Below are positions 55,205 to 64,000 of a DNA stretch of 64,000 nt, one piece after another. The stretch covers positions 203,638-267,637 of the forward strand of contig NZ_VDES01000002.1 in NCBI RefSeq assembly GCF_013607875.1. The letters run 5' to 3'. Numbering within the stretch: the first letter of the stretch is position 1; each line of letters begins with the position of its first letter. A program made the position numbers and the translations under genes. The notes under the pieces are model-generated. The model did no database searches. It saw only the letters and a list, made by a program, of their open reading frames with translations, and was not told the origin of the DNA. Source of the stretch: Blastomonas ursincola. Lineage in GTDB: Bacteria > Pseudomonadota > Alphaproteobacteria > Sphingomonadales > Sphingomonadaceae.

Positions 55205-56788
55205 CTATCGCATCAGTCCGCCGAGCAGGTTGCGCGCGAAGCGGCCCAGGCCCGGAAAGCCGAACGCCTTGCCGATTTCGGTCGCGACCTCGCCCGCTGC
55301 TGCCGTCGCCGCCGACGCGACCGGACGCGCGCTGCTCTTCTTGCCGCGCAGCGCGCCCGCGATCACCGCGCCCGCCGAAGCCGCCGCTGCGCCTGCCGCC
55401 GCATTGCCTGCCTTGGCCCAGACCGATGTCGTCTTGCGCGGCTGCTTTGCGACCTCTTCTTTGCCCTTGGCCTCGACCTCCTCGGCCACGGCAGCGGCAT
55501 CGGCAGCCTTGTGCGCCAGCACCTCCATCGCCGACTCGCGCTCCACGCGCGTGTCATACTTGCCGTCGTGCGGCGAGACCGACTGGATGATCGCGCGCTC
55601 CTTGGGCGTCAGCGGCCCCAGCCGCGAGCGCGGCGGGCGGATCAGCGTGCGCTGGGTGATCGAGGGCGATCCGTCCTCCAGCAGCGTCGAGACCAAGGCT
55701 TCGCCGACCTTGAGCTCGGTGATCGCGGTGGCGACATCGAGATCGGGGTTGATGCGGAAGGTATCGGCGGCGGCGCGGATCGCCTTCTGGTCGCGCGGGG
55801 TGAAGGCGCGCAGCGCGTGCTGCACCCGGTTGCCGAGCTGGCCGGCGACCTTTTCGGGAATGTCGATCGGGTTCTGCGTGACGAAATAGACGCCGACGCC
55901 CTTGGAGCGGATCAGGCGCACGACCTGCTCGATCTTCTCTTCCAGCGCTTCCGGCACGTCATCGAACAGCAGATGCGCCTCGTCGAAGAAGAAGACGAGC
56001 TTCGGCTTTTCGGGGTCGCCGACTTCCGGAAGCGTCTCGAACAGTTCGGACAGCAGCCAGAGCAGGAAGGTGGCGTAGAGCTTGGGGCTCTGCATCAGCT
56101 TGTCGGCGGCGAGCACGTTGATATAGCCGCGCCCCTGATCGTCGCAGCGCAGGAAATCGTCGATCTCCAGCGCCGGTTCGCCGAAGAACTGGCCTGCGCC
56201 CTGGCTTTCCAGCTGGAGCAGCTGGCGCTGGATCGTGCCGACGCTGGCCTTGGTGACATTGCCGAACCGCGCGGACAGCTCGCTCGCGTTTTCGGCGGTA
56301 TAGGCGAGCACTGATTGCAGGTCGGCGAGGTCGAGCAGCAGCAGCCCTTGTTCGTCGGCAAAGCGGAAGGCGATGTTGAGCACGCCTTCCTGCGTGTCAT
56401 TGAGGCCCATGAGCCGCGCGAGCAGCAGCGGCCCCATCTCGCTGATCGTGGTGCGGATCGGGTGACCCTGTTCGCCATAGAGGTCCCAGAACACGGCGGG
56501 ATTGTCCGAATAGGCAAAACCTTCGAGCCCGATCTCGGCCGCGCGCGCGACGAGTTTTTCGTGCGCCTTGTGGGCCGGCGATCCGGGCATCGCGATGCCG
56601 GCCAGGTCGCCCTTCACATCGGCGACGAACACCGGCACGCCTTCGGCGGAGAAGCTTTCGGCAATGCCCTGCAGGGTCACCGTCTTGCCGGTGCCGGTCG
56701 CCCCCGCGATCATCCCGTGCCGGTTGGCGCGCGACAGGATCAGCATCTGCTTCTCGCCGCCGCCCAGGCCTAGAAAGATGTCGGACAT
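55205..56788 (-). CDS. HerA/DUF853-family ATPase (YjgR-like)
   Basis: 527-residue P-loop ATPase of the HerA/FtsK-like group, DUF853. Walker [13 protein letters not shown] (29-40) and Walker [15 protein letters not shown] are clear; NIDIP-type motor residues ([21 protein letters not shown]) follow. The Ala/Lys-rich C-terminal tail (about 430-527) is variable. YjgR-type proteins are uncharacterised DNA translocase-like ATPases. Start ATG 56788; the longer frame to 56920 is a repeat-region artefact. Confidence 0.87.
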   Translation of the reverse strand: MSDIFLGLGGGEKQMLILSRANRHGMIAGATGTGKTVTLQGIAESFSAEGVPVFVADVKGDLAGIAMPGSPAHKAHEKLVARAAEIGLEGFAYSDNPAVFWDLYGEQGHPIRTTISEMGPLLLARLMGLNDTQEGVLNIAFRFADEQGLLLLDLADLQSVLAYTAENASELSARFGNVTKASVGTIQRQLLQLESQGAGQFFGEPALEIDDFLRCDDQGRGYINVLAADKLMQSPKLYATFLLWLLSELFETLPEVGDPEKPKLVFFFDEAHLLFDDVPEALEEKIEQVVRLIRSKGVGVYFVTQNPIDIPEKVAGQLGNRVQHALRAFTPRDQKAIRAAADTFRINPDLDVATAITELKVGEALVSTLLEDGSPSITQRTLIRPPRSRLGPLTPKERAIIQSVSPHDGKYDTRVERESAMEVLAHKAADAAAVAEEVEAKGKEEVAKQPRKTTSVWAKAGNAAAGAAAASAGAVIAGALRGKKSSARPVASAATAAAGEVATEIGKAFGFPGLGRFARNLLGGLMR

Positions 56789-56875
56789 GCCATTCCCCTG
56801 CTGATCGTGCTGGTGCCGGTATGCCGCGCCGATGGGGGCAAGTCGAGGGCGAGGGTGTGTAAACTGTGACCACCG
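56789..56875. other. Upstream region of the HerA-like gene
   Basis: Short noncoding stretch between the HerA-like gene start and the nested repeat at 56876. Nothing distinct seen. Confidence 0.4.
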
Positions 56876-57066
56876 CCGCTCAGCCTGAGCCTGCCGAAGG
56901 CCCCGCGCCAAGGGTTCCAATCACACCATCGTCATTCCCGCGAATGCGGGAATCCCGCTTGCTTGTGCCGATCGATCCGAGAAAGCGGGACCCCCGCCTG
57001 CGCGGGGGTGACGTGTGGATTGGTCGGAGCGGCGGTGGAGGCCTTCGACAGGCTCAGGCTGAGCGG
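56876..57066. repeat. Nested inverted repeats (27-bp outer arms, 84-bp inner composite)
   Basis: Outer arms CCGCTCAGCCTGAGCCTG...GGCC (56876-56902) and GGCCTTCGACAGGCTCAG...GCGG (57040-57066) are complementary at 26 of 27 positions. Inside, 56930-57013 is a second palindrome with CGTCA/TGACG ends, TCCCGCTT/AAGCGGGA arms and two internal hairpins (TTCCCGC-gaat-GCGGGAA; CCCCCGC-ctgc-GCGGGGG). It lies between hemH and the HerA-like gene and could form a branched structure. Confidence 0.85.
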
Positions 57067-57116
57067 GCGGGGGTGAAGGGCCAGGCGCTGCGGGATTCGC
57101 TCAAACCCAGCCCGCC

Positions 57117-58145
57117 TCAAATCCAGCCCGCGAGCTCCCGCCGCACCAGCGTCTCGAGCATGTCCATCCCCTCGGCGCTGGCATTGAGGCACGGCAGGTA
57201 GGCGAATTTCTCGCCGCCTGCGTGCTCGAACTGCTCGCGGCCCTGGATCGCCAGCTCCTCGAGCGTCTCGAGGCAATCGACCGAAAAACCCGGCGCGACG
57301 ATGGCGATGCGCTTGACGCCCTTCCTGCCGAGCGCCTCGAGCGTCGCGTCGGTGGCCGGTTCCAGCCATTTGGCGCGGCCGAAGCGCGACTGGAACGAGA
57401 CGATCAGGTTGCGCCCCATCGCCTCGCTCAAGAGGCGCGCGGTCTTGCGGCACTGGCAGTGATAGGGATCGCCCAGATGCAGCGTGCGCAGCGGCATGCC
57501 GTGAAAGCTGGTGACGATCTCCTCGGGCTCGAAATCGAGCGAGGCGATCGCGTGCTCGATATTGCGCTTCAAGGCATCGATATGCGCCGGATCGTCATGA
57601 TAGGCGGGCAGGGTGCGGATCGCGGGCTGCCAGCGCATCGCCTGCAGCACCTCGAACGCCTTGTCATTGGCGGTGCCGGTGGTCGCGCCCGAATATTGCG
57701 GGTAGAGCGGGGCGAGCAGGATGCGGTCGCACCCGGCGTCCTTCATCGCCTTGATCCGCGATTCGATCGAAGGCTGGCCATAGCGCATTGCCAGATCGAC
57801 CAGCACGCCGTCGCCCAGCCGCTGCTGTAGCGCCTCGGTCTGGCGGCGCGAATAGACCATCAGCGGCGATCCGTGATCGGTCCATACCTCGGCATAGGCG
57901 GCGGCGGATTTCTGCGGCCGGGTGTTCAAGATGACGCCGCGCAGCAGCGGCTGCCAGACGATCGCGGGGATCTCGACCACGCGCTTGTCCGAGAGGAACT
58001 CGCCCAGATAATCGCGCACCGCCTTGGTCGTGGGAGCAGCGGGCGTGCCGAGGTTGATCAGCAGCACGCCGACCTTCGGCTTCAGGATCGGCGGATGCTC
58101 GGGCGGCGGTGCCGTGCCCGACCGGGAAATTTCGCTATCGCTCAC
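57117..58145 (-). CDS. hemH: Ferrochelatase
   Basis: 342-residue HemH, inserting Fe(II) into protoporphyrin IX, last step of heme b synthesis. LLINLGTPAAPTTKAVRDYL, SFHGMPLRTLHLGDPYHCQC (catalytic His) and the APGFSVDCLETLEE region are diagnostic. It starts inside the end of the Mo-hydroxylase gene (4-bp overlap), so it is the last gene of the mrp-Mo-hydroxylase-hemH operon. Linkage with an Fe-S carrier fits iron cofactor supply. Confidence 0.94.
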   Translation of the reverse strand: MSDSEISRSGTAPPPEHPPILKPKVGVLLINLGTPAAPTTKAVRDYLGEFLSDKRVVEIPAIVWQPLLRGVILNTRPQKSAAAYAEVWTDHGSPLMVYSRRQTEALQQRLGDGVLVDLAMRYGQPSIESRIKAMKDAGCDRILLAPLYPQYSGATTGTANDKAFEVLQAMRWQPAIRTLPAYHDDPAHIDALKRNIEHAIASLDFEPEEIVTSFHGMPLRTLHLGDPYHCQCRKTARLLSEAMGRNLIVSFQSRFGRAKWLEPATDATLEALGRKGVKRIAIVAPGFSVDCLETLEELAIQGREQFEHAGGEKFAYLPCLNASAEGMDMLETLVRRELAGWI

Positions 58146-60445
58146 AGGCCACCTGACAGCAGGGGCAGCTGGCGCAGGCGCAGGCCGGTTGCCGAAGCGA
58201 GCGCATTGGCGATGGCAGGCGCCACGGCGGGCACGCCGATTTCGCCCAGCCCCGCAGGCGGCTCCTGGCTTTCGATAAGGTCCACACGGATCTCCGGAAT
58301 GTCCGCGAGCAGCGGCAGGGAAAGGTCATTGAGCGCTCTGGCATCGGGATAGCCATCGGTCCAGCCGGTGGCGCACCCCATCGCCATAGCAAGGCCGAAT
58401 ATCATGCCGCCCTCTATCTGTTGCAAGGCTATGTCGTGATTGATGATGCGTCCGGCATCGACCACGGCGGAAAGCCGCTCCACCCGGAAGCCGCCGCGCC
58501 CGGTGCCGCCCTGCGCGCCGTCGCTCGCGCGCGAGGCGCTGGCGATCACCGCGATATGCGCGCCGTTCCACGAACAGCAGGCGACGCCCTGGCCGCTATT
58601 GTCCATGCCGCCATCCCATTCGCCCAGCCCCGCGACGCGGGTGAGGCAATTGGCGAGGCGGATGTTCTGCCCCAGCATCTGCACCCGGTAGGACAAGGGC
58701 TCGCGCCGTCCGCGCGATGCCAGCTCGTCGATAAAGGTTTCGGTGACGAACACGCCATAGCTTGCCGCATTGCCGCGCCAGCGCCCCGTCGGCACGTCGA
58801 TGCGCACCGGATAATGATCGATCGCGAGATGCGGGATGTCATAGGGCACCATCGCGCCTGCCACCGCCATGCGGTCGGCTTCGCCGCTGGTCGTCTCGAT
58901 CGCGTCCGTCGGATGCGCGTCCTCGAACAGCCGCTGCGCGAATTCGCGTGCGCTGGGCGGGCAGGCAATCTTGATAGAAAGCGCGCGGATGTTCGCCTCG
59001 GTGTCGGTCAGCGCGGCGACGCGCGCGGCGGCGGGCGTGCGCACCGGGTCGCGCGCGGATTCTTCCAGGCGCGAGCGCATCAGCTGCACCGGGCGGCGCA
59101 GATCGCGCGCGAGGATCGCGGCAGGCGCCACCAGATCGTCGTCGAGCCTGCGGTCGAACGATCCGCCTGCAGGCATCGGATAGATCTGCACATTGGCGAC
59201 CGGAATGCCGAGCGCGGCGGCGGCGCGGCGGCGCGCGACCTGCGGGGCCTGGCTCGCGACCCATAGCTCCAGCCGGTTGTCGGCAAAGCGCGCGGTGACC
59301 GCGCCTGTTTCCAGCGTCGCATGCGGCGCGGCGGCGATGGCGTAGCGCGCCGCCAGCCCCTTGGCGGAGGCAAAGCCTGCATCCTCCTCGCCGCGCGCGA
59401 ACATCCGGTAGCCGGTTCGTCCGCCCTTGTCCGGCCCGTCGAGCGCCTTGTCGAGCCGCTCGGCAATCTGTTCGCCGCTAAGCTTTCCGCCGATATGCGC
59501 GAAGCGCGGGCGCAATAGCCGCACCGCCTTGTCCGCGCCCCACCAGCTGGTTGCGACCGCCGCCACCCAGTCCTCGCCCTGGACCACGTCGATCAGTCCG
59601 GTGACACCGTCCGCCGGCTTGCGGCTGACGCTTTCGAGACGCACCGCGCCGACCGGCCCCTGGCGGATCGCGGCATAGACCATGTCGGGCAGGCGCACAT
59701 CACCCGCAAAGCTGGCGCTGCCATCGACCTTGGCGGGCAGGTCGAGCCGCGCGAACGGTGGCGCATCGCCGATCGGTTCGGCGCGGACATTGCCGGGCAG
59801 GGTGGTGCGCAACGGCGCCGGGCTGGGCACGGGATAGCCCACCGCTTCTTCGGCCAGCTCGGCAAAGCGCAGCTTCTCGTTGCCCCAGACGACGAACCCG
59901 TCGCGGGTATCGGTTTCCTCGACCGCAGCACCCCAGCGATCCGCCGCCGCCTGGCACAGCATCGCGCGCGCGGTCGCCGCTGCGGCACGATAGCTCGGCT
60001 CGTACGCGATCACTTCGGTATCGCCTGCGGTCACGACAAAATCGCGCATCGCCGCCCAGCGGCGGATCAGGATGTCGTTCTCGTCGGGCTGAAGCGTCCA
60101 TCCGCTCGGCATCAGCAGTGGCATCCATTCGCTCGCCAGCCGGTTGTTGGCAAAGACCGGAACGGGCGGCGCGGGTTCGAGTGCGATCGTGCGCCAGTCC
60201 GCGCCCAGCTCTTCCGCCACGATCTGCGCGAGCACGGTACCCACGCCCTGGCCCATTTCGCAATGCGGATTGCCGACGATCACCGTGCCGTTGGTGGCGA
60301 TGCGCAGGAACGCGCCGAAGGCCGCCTCGCCTTCGGCAAAGCCGGGCGAATCGTCATAGCGGCGCGGCCAAAGTGCCCAGGCGACGGTCAATCCCGCCCC
60401 GGCCGCCGCCGTGATCAGCAGCCCGCGCCGCGTGATCAGCGCCAT
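58142..60445 (-). CDS. Molybdenum hydroxylase large subunit (IorB/xanthine-dehydrogenase family), orphan
   Basis: 767-residue molybdopterin-cytosine-dinucleotide hydroxylase large subunit of the isoquinoline-1-oxidoreductase (IorB) type. N-terminal MALITRRGLLITAAAGAG is an RR-containing membrane/Tat-like leader. MoCo-contact motif HCEMGQGVGT and the catalytic Glu735 in GLGEIGVPAV near the C-terminus are present. Typical partners, a [2Fe-2S] small subunit, are not adjacent in the window. It sits between mrp (6-bp gap) and hemH (overlap). Substrate unknown, probably an N-heterocycle or aldehyde. Exported or membrane-anchored location inferred. Confidence 0.87.
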   Translation of the reverse strand: MALITRRGLLITAAAGAGLTVAWALWPRRYDDSPGFAEGEAAFGAFLRIATNGTVIVGNPHCEMGQGVGTVLAQIVAEELGADWRTIALEPAPPVPVFANNRLASEWMPLLMPSGWTLQPDENDILIRRWAAMRDFVVTAGDTEVIAYEPSYRAAAATARAMLCQAAADRWGAAVEETDTRDGFVVWGNEKLRFAELAEEAVGYPVPSPAPLRTTLPGNVRAEPIGDAPPFARLDLPAKVDGSASFAGDVRLPDMVYAAIRQGPVGAVRLESVSRKPADGVTGLIDVVQGEDWVAAVATSWWGADKAVRLLRPRFAHIGGKLSGEQIAERLDKALDGPDKGGRTGYRMFARGEEDAGFASAKGLAARYAIAAAPHATLETGAVTARFADNRLELWVASQAPQVARRRAAAALGIPVANVQIYPMPAGGSFDRRLDDDLVAPAAILARDLRRPVQLMRSRLEESARDPVRTPAAARVAALTDTEANIRALSIKIACPPSAREFAQRLFEDAHPTDAIETTSGEADRMAVAGAMVPYDIPHLAIDHYPVRIDVPTGRWRGNAASYGVFVTETFIDELASRGRREPLSYRVQMLGQNIRLANCLTRVAGLGEWDGGMDNSGQGVACCSWNGAHIAVIASASRASDGAQGGTGRGGFRVERLSAVVDAGRIINHDIALQQIEGGMIFGLAMAMGCATGWTDGYPDARALNDLSLPLLADIPEIRVDLIESQEPPAGLGEIGVPAVAPAIANALASATGLRLRQLPLLSGGL

Positions 60446-60451
60446 GGTCGC

Positions 60452-61432
60452 TCAGCCCGCCTTACCGAAGCGGTTGTCGATCCAGGTCGAGATGCGCGCG
60501 GCGATGCTGCCGAACGCATCGGCGATCAGCCCCTCGCCCGAGGCCGGCGGCACGCCCGCGTCCGATGACTTGCGGATCGCCATGTCGAGCGGCACCCGGC
60601 CAAGAAACGGCAGGTTCATCGACTTGGCCGCCGCTTCCGCGCCGCCGATGCCGAACGGATCGGACAGCTCGCCGCAATGTGGGCAGACATAGCCCGCCAT
60701 GTTCTCGATCAGCCCGATGATGGGAACGCTGCCCTGTTCGAACAGGCTGATCGCGCGCACCGCGTCCATCAGCGCCAGGTCCTGCGGGGTGGAGACGATC
60801 ACCGCGCCGGCGGGCTTGTGCTTTTGCAGCATGGAAAGCTGCACGTCGCCCGTGCCCGGCGGCAGGTCGACGATGATGTCGGTCACGTCGCCCCAATGCG
60901 CGTCGATCAGCTGGCCCAGCGCATTGCCCGCCATCGGCCCGCGCCACGCGATCGCCTGGCCCGGCTGCACCAGATGCCCCATAGAGAGGATCGGCACGCC
61001 ATAATCATTGGGCACTGGCACCAGCTTCTGGTCGCGCGCGGTGGGCTTCACATCCTCGCAATCGAACAGGCGCGGCTGCGACGGACCATAGATATCGGCA
61101 TCGACCAGCCCGACCTTGCGCCCGGCACGGTGCAGTGCGACCGCGAGATTGGCCGAAAAGGTCGACTTGCCGACCCCGCCCTTGCCAGAGCCCACCACGA
61201 TCAGCCGGGGCGGGCGACGCTCGGCGGTCATCGCGACCTGCACCTTGCTCACACCCTCGAGCTTGAGCAGCGCGCCCTTGACCGCAATCTCCAGTCTGTC
61301 GCGCGCAAGCGGCTCGAGCCCTGCCACGTCGAGCACCAGCGATACCACGCCGCCATCGCGCAGCTTGACCGCGCTGGCGCGTCCTTCGCTGGCGCCTGCC
61401 GCTACGGCCTCGATCTCGTTCAGCTCTGCCAT
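60452..61432 (-). CDS. apbC: Mrp/ApbC family iron-sulfur cluster carrier ATPase
   Basis: 326-residue Mrp/NBP35-type P-loop ATPase that holds and delivers [4Fe-4S] clusters. N-terminal DUF59-like segment (about 1-70), deviant Walker A GSGKGGVGKST (81-91), DLPPGTGD switch and C-terminal CPHC cluster ligands (VCPHCGEL). ATG 61432 has a clear GAGGAA site; ATG 61447 does not. First gene of the operon with the Mo-hydroxylase subunit and hemH. Divergent from hflKC. Confidence 0.93.
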   Translation of the reverse strand: MAELNEIEAVAAGASEGRASAVKLRDGGVVSLVLDVAGLEPLARDRLEIAVKGALLKLEGVSKVQVAMTAERRPPRLIVVGSGKGGVGKSTFSANLAVALHRAGRKVGLVDADIYGPSQPRLFDCEDVKPTARDQKLVPVPNDYGVPILSMGHLVQPGQAIAWRGPMAGNALGQLIDAHWGDVTDIIVDLPPGTGDVQLSMLQKHKPAGAVIVSTPQDLALMDAVRAISLFEQGSVPIIGLIENMAGYVCPHCGELSDPFGIGGAEAAAKSMNLPFLGRVPLDMAIRKSSDAGVPPASGEGLIADAFGSIAARISTWIDNRFGKAG

Positions 61433-61578
61433 CAGTTCCTCGCGCATGAAGCGGTGTGCGCCCCCGAGCCAGCTCTGCTCGTGATCGCTCCGCCCCGCCT
61501 AGACGAAATGCGGGTCAACGCACAATACAAGCGCACGAACCCCCTGTTTTTTGCGAAGGCACAACCTATAAAGGTCCT

Positions 61579-62745
61579 ATGACAAGACTGACCGGGTGGT
61601 TCCCCCGCATATTGACGATGGCCAATAACAGCCCCTGGGGCAGCGGATCGGGAGGTTCGGGCGGCTCCGGCGATTCCGGTTCGGGTGGCAGCGATGGCGG
61701 CGGAACCGGCGGCGGTTCCAACGGCGGCGGTCCGCGCAACCCCTGGCAGCCTTCCGGCAATGGCGGCAGCGGCGGTCGCAAGCCCAACAATATCGAGGAC
61801 CTGTTCAAGCGTCGCCCGGGCGGCGGAGGCGGCGGTGGTTTCCGCGGCGGCGGCTTTGGCGGCCTGCCCAAGCGTCCCAATGGCAAGAGCTATGTGCCGA
61901 TCGCGGTCGGCGCGGTCGTCGTCGCCTGGCTGGTGCTGTCGAGCTTCCACCGCGTCGGCCCGCAGGAGCGCGGCGTCGTCACCTTCCTCGGCAGCTATTC
62001 GCGCACGGTCGAGCCCGGCATCGCGCTGACGCTGCCCGCGCCGATCGAATCGTTCGAGACGGTCGACGTGCAGAACATCCGCACCATCGACATTCCCGCC
62101 GCAGGCACGCAGGAAAACCTGATCCTCACCGGCGACCAGAATCTCGTCGATCTCGCCTATTCGGTGCGCTGGACGATCAAGGACCCCACGCTCTACCTGT
62201 TCCAGCTGGCCGACCCCGAAGCGACGATCCGCGAGGCCGCCGAAGCCGCGATGCGCGCCAGCGTCGCCGAAGTGACGCTCGACGATGCCATCGGCCCCGG
62301 CCGTATCGAGGTCGAGCAGAAGGTCGAGCAGCGGATGAAGGAGCTGCTCGACAGCTACCGTTCGGGCATCCAGGTGCAGGGCGTCGCGATCAAGAAGGCC
62401 GATCCGCCCGAAGCGGTGAACGAGGCGTTCAAGGCCGTGTCCGCCGCGCAGCAGGAAGCGCAGACCTATCTCAACGAGGCCCGCGCCTATGCGCAGCAGC
62501 TCACCGCCGCTGCCCAGGGCGAGGCCGCCGCGTTCGACAAGGTGTACGAGGAATATCGCCTCGCGCCCGAAGTGACGCGTCGCCGCATGTATTACGAGAC
62601 CATGGAGCGGGTGCTGTCCAAGCTTGACAAAACGATCATCGAACCGGGCAATGTGACCCCGTATCTGCCGCTGCCCGAGCTGCGCAAGAAGATGCAGGAG
62701 AGCACAACCGTCGAAGCTCCTCGTGCGCAGGGAGGGTCGAACTGA
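61579..62745 (+). CDS. hflK: FtsH protease activity modulator HflK
   Basis: 388-residue SPFH/band-7 membrane protein forming the HflKC complex on FtsH. The N-terminal ~85 residues are unusually Gly/Ser-rich low-complexity (GSGGSGGSGDSGSGG...), then one TM (SYVPIAVGAVVVAWLVLSSF) and the SPFH domain with RVGPQERGVVTFLG, EVTLDDAIGPGRIEVEQ. ATG 61579 has an AAGG site; the family-like ATG 61618 (MANNSPWG) is also plausible. The stop and hflC start share a base. Confidence 0.92.
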   Translation: MTRLTGWFPRILTMANNSPWGSGSGGSGGSGDSGSGGSDGGGTGGGSNGGGPRNPWQPSGNGGSGGRKPNNIEDLFKRRPGGGGGGGFRGGGFGGLPKRPNGKSYVPIAVGAVVVAWLVLSSFHRVGPQERGVVTFLGSYSRTVEPGIALTLPAPIESFETVDVQNIRTIDIPAAGTQENLILTGDQNLVDLAYSVRWTIKDPTLYLFQLADPEATIREAAEAAMRASVAEVTLDDAIGPGRIEVEQKVEQRMKELLDSYRSGIQVQGVAIKKADPPEAVNEAFKAVSAAQQEAQTYLNEARAYAQQLTAAAQGEAAAFDKVYEEYRLAPEVTRRRMYYETMERVLSKLDKTIIEPGNVTPYLPLPELRKKMQESTTVEAPRAQGGSN

Positions 62746-63596
62746 TGAACGGCCTGATGCAACGCCCCATGCTGCTGCTGGGCCTTCTCGCCCTGGTGCT
62801 GATCGTCATCGCCAGCTCGGTCGCGATCGTGCCCGAAACCAAGCAGGCGGTGATCGTCCGCTTCGGTCAGCCGGTGCGTACCTTCAATGTCTATCGCGAC
62901 AATGAGGAATTCGGGAAGACCGGCGCGGGCCTGATCGCCCGCATTCCGTTTGCCGAACAGATCGTATGGGTCGACAAGCGGGTGATCGCGGTCGAGATGG
63001 AGCAGCAGCAGGTGCTATCCACCGACCAGCTGCGGCTCGAGGTCGACGCCTATGCCCGCTTCCGCATCGTCGATCCCGAGCGCATGTACGTCTCGGCCGG
63101 AAGCGTCGAGCGCGTCGCGGCGGAGCTCCGCCCGATCCTGGGTTCGGCGCTGCGTAACGAGCTCGGCAAGCGCCAGTTCGCCGCCTTGCTGAGCCCCGAA
63201 CGCGGCGGCATCATGGACCGCATCCAGGCTGGGCTTGATCGCATTGCGGCGCAATACGGCGCGCAGATCGTCGACGTGCAGATCAAGCGCGCCGACCTGC
63301 CGCAGGGCACGCCGCTGCAGAGCGCGTTCCAGCGCATGCGCACCGCACGCGAGCAGGAAGCGCGCACGATCACGGCGCAGGGCCAGAAGAACGCCCAGAT
63401 CATCCGGGCCGAGGCCGATGCATCCGCATCGCGTACCTACGCCAACAGCTTCGGCAAGGATGCGTCCTTCTATGAATTCTACCGCGCGATGCAGAGCTAT
63501 GAGCGGACGTTCCTGGGAGGATCGGGCGAAACCTCGATCATCCTGTCGCCGAACAACGAATATCTGCGGGAATTTCAGGGTCGGGGGAACCGATAA
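62745..63596 (+). CDS. hflC: FtsH protease modulator HflC
   Basis: 283-residue partner of HflK. A N-terminal TM (MLLLGLLALVLIVIASSVAIV) precedes the SPFH domain (PETKQAVIVRFGQPVRTFN, ERMYVSAGSVERVAAELRPILGS) and a coiled C-terminus (RTAREQEARTITAQGQKNAQ). Overlaps the hflK stop by one base with a GGAGGG site inside hflK. Conserved hflK-hflC-degP order suggests a membrane-protein quality-control operon. Confidence 0.95.
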   Translation: MNGLMQRPMLLLGLLALVLIVIASSVAIVPETKQAVIVRFGQPVRTFNVYRDNEEFGKTGAGLIARIPFAEQIVWVDKRVIAVEMEQQQVLSTDQLRLEVDAYARFRIVDPERMYVSAGSVERVAAELRPILGSALRNELGKRQFAALLSPERGGIMDRIQAGLDRIAAQYGAQIVDVQIKRADLPQGTPLQSAFQRMRTAREQEARTITAQGQKNAQIIRAEADASASRTYANSFGKDASFYEFYRAMQSYERTFLGGSGETSIILSPNNEYLREFQGRGNR

Positions 63597-63742
63597 GAGC
63601 CTGGGCGCGTGAATCCGCGCCCATCATTCAATCTGCGTTCAGGCGCGGATTGCAAACCGAATATTGCCATGGCGTGTGCCGGTTTTCCGGCGTTCTGGGG
63701 CACGCCGATGGTCGCTTCTTGTAGATGAAGAGGATTTGTACG

Positions 63743-64000
63743 TGCGATATGCCTATGCAGTGACGTCGGCCCTTTTGCTGGGTGGCAGCGCGATCGTTCT
63801 GGCGACGGGCCAGCCGCTGGGCGCGCAGGTGGCGCAGAACGACCAGAGCGCGATGCTCGCCGCAGCCCCCCGTCCCGGCGCGCCGATGAGCTTTGCCGAT
63901 CTGACCGAGCAGTTGCAGCCCGCGGTGGTCAACATCTCGACGCGCCAGCGCGTGCGCGTGCCCAACAACCCGTTTGCCGGAACCCCGTTCGGCGGCCTTT
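63743..64000 (+). CDS. degP: Do/DegP family periplasmic serine protease, partial
   Basis: Only the first 86 codons lie in the window; the end is cut at 64000. A GTG start at 63743 with a GAGGA site gives VRYAYAVTSALLLGGSAIVLATG (signal-anchor), then SFADLTEQLQPAVVNISTRQRV, the DegP/DegQ N-terminal signature. The catalytic triad lies beyond the window. It follows hflC by 146 bp. Periplasmic chaperone-protease for misfolded proteins. Confidence 0.88.

Overview
The window reads as one contiguous piece of a GC-rich alphaproteobacterial chromosome, most likely Sphingomonadales (Sphingomonadaceae). The basis is the gene order nfuA / tsaB-rimI / MucR-type regulator / Fur-type regulator / plsC / miaB-phoH-ybeY-corC on one strand, the large Oar-type and sucrose-type TonB receptors, the GNYNYVRDGAN-type glycosyltransferase and the small secreted SGEES..DDD protein. 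This is by-eye family recognition, not a database search. No transposase, integrase, phage gene or CRISPR array is visible.

Layout. 0.1-5.0 kb: pepN, pgeF and a cystathionine gamma-synthase-family gene (+), then convergent minus-strand genes: a GT4 glycosyltransferase, corC, ybeY, phoH, miaB, plsC, fur-like, mucR-like, rimI, tsaB, a RutE-like nitroreductase and nfuA (5.0-14.9 kb). This is a housekeeping block for rRNA/tRNA maturation, lipid acylation and Fe-S/iron control. 15.0-20.0 kb: a periplasmic M16 peptidase, tRNA-Leu(UAG) and a trigger factor with an unusual histone-H1-like tail, closed by a strong terminator.

20.0-44.1 kb is a more accessory region: a PYROXD2-like FAD enzyme, feoAB, ssb, cupin, an ArsC-like protein, a ketone-body/PHB-type module (two acetoacetate-decarboxylase paralogues, a patatin, and a divergent 3-hydroxybutyrate dehydrogenase), an AT-richer DUF6438/ankyrin lipoprotein next to comM, an HxlR-type regulator facing a small-molecule/detoxification cluster (VOC, DUF1428, VOC-VOC, GST, SRPBCC), a YghU-type GST, and a complete sucrose locus (TonB receptor, GH68 enzyme, ROK fructokinase, divergent sugar MFS) with a paired LacI-type operator between the divergent promoters.

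44.1-64.0 kb: clpP-clpX, a PhoB-box-preceded Oar-like TonB receptor, thrS with a small Cys/His-rich gene behind it, an alpha/beta hydrolase, a YciA-type thioesterase, a two-TM protein, a CBS-pair protein, a HerA/DUF853 ATPase, an operon mrp(apbC) - orphan Mo-hydroxylase large subunit - hemH, and divergently hflK-hflC-degP (degP cut by the window end). Intergenic spaces here carry several palindromic repeat families, including nested inverted repeats at 56.9-57.1 kb.

The most unusual items are the acetoacetate-decarboxylase paralogue that has lost both the Schiff-base lysine (Met115) and Glu76 beside an intact copy, the trigger factor tail, the regulated sucrose locus, the orphan molybdenum hydroxylase in an iron-cofactor operon, and the composite palindromes. 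I saw no clear-cut novel defence or mobile system.
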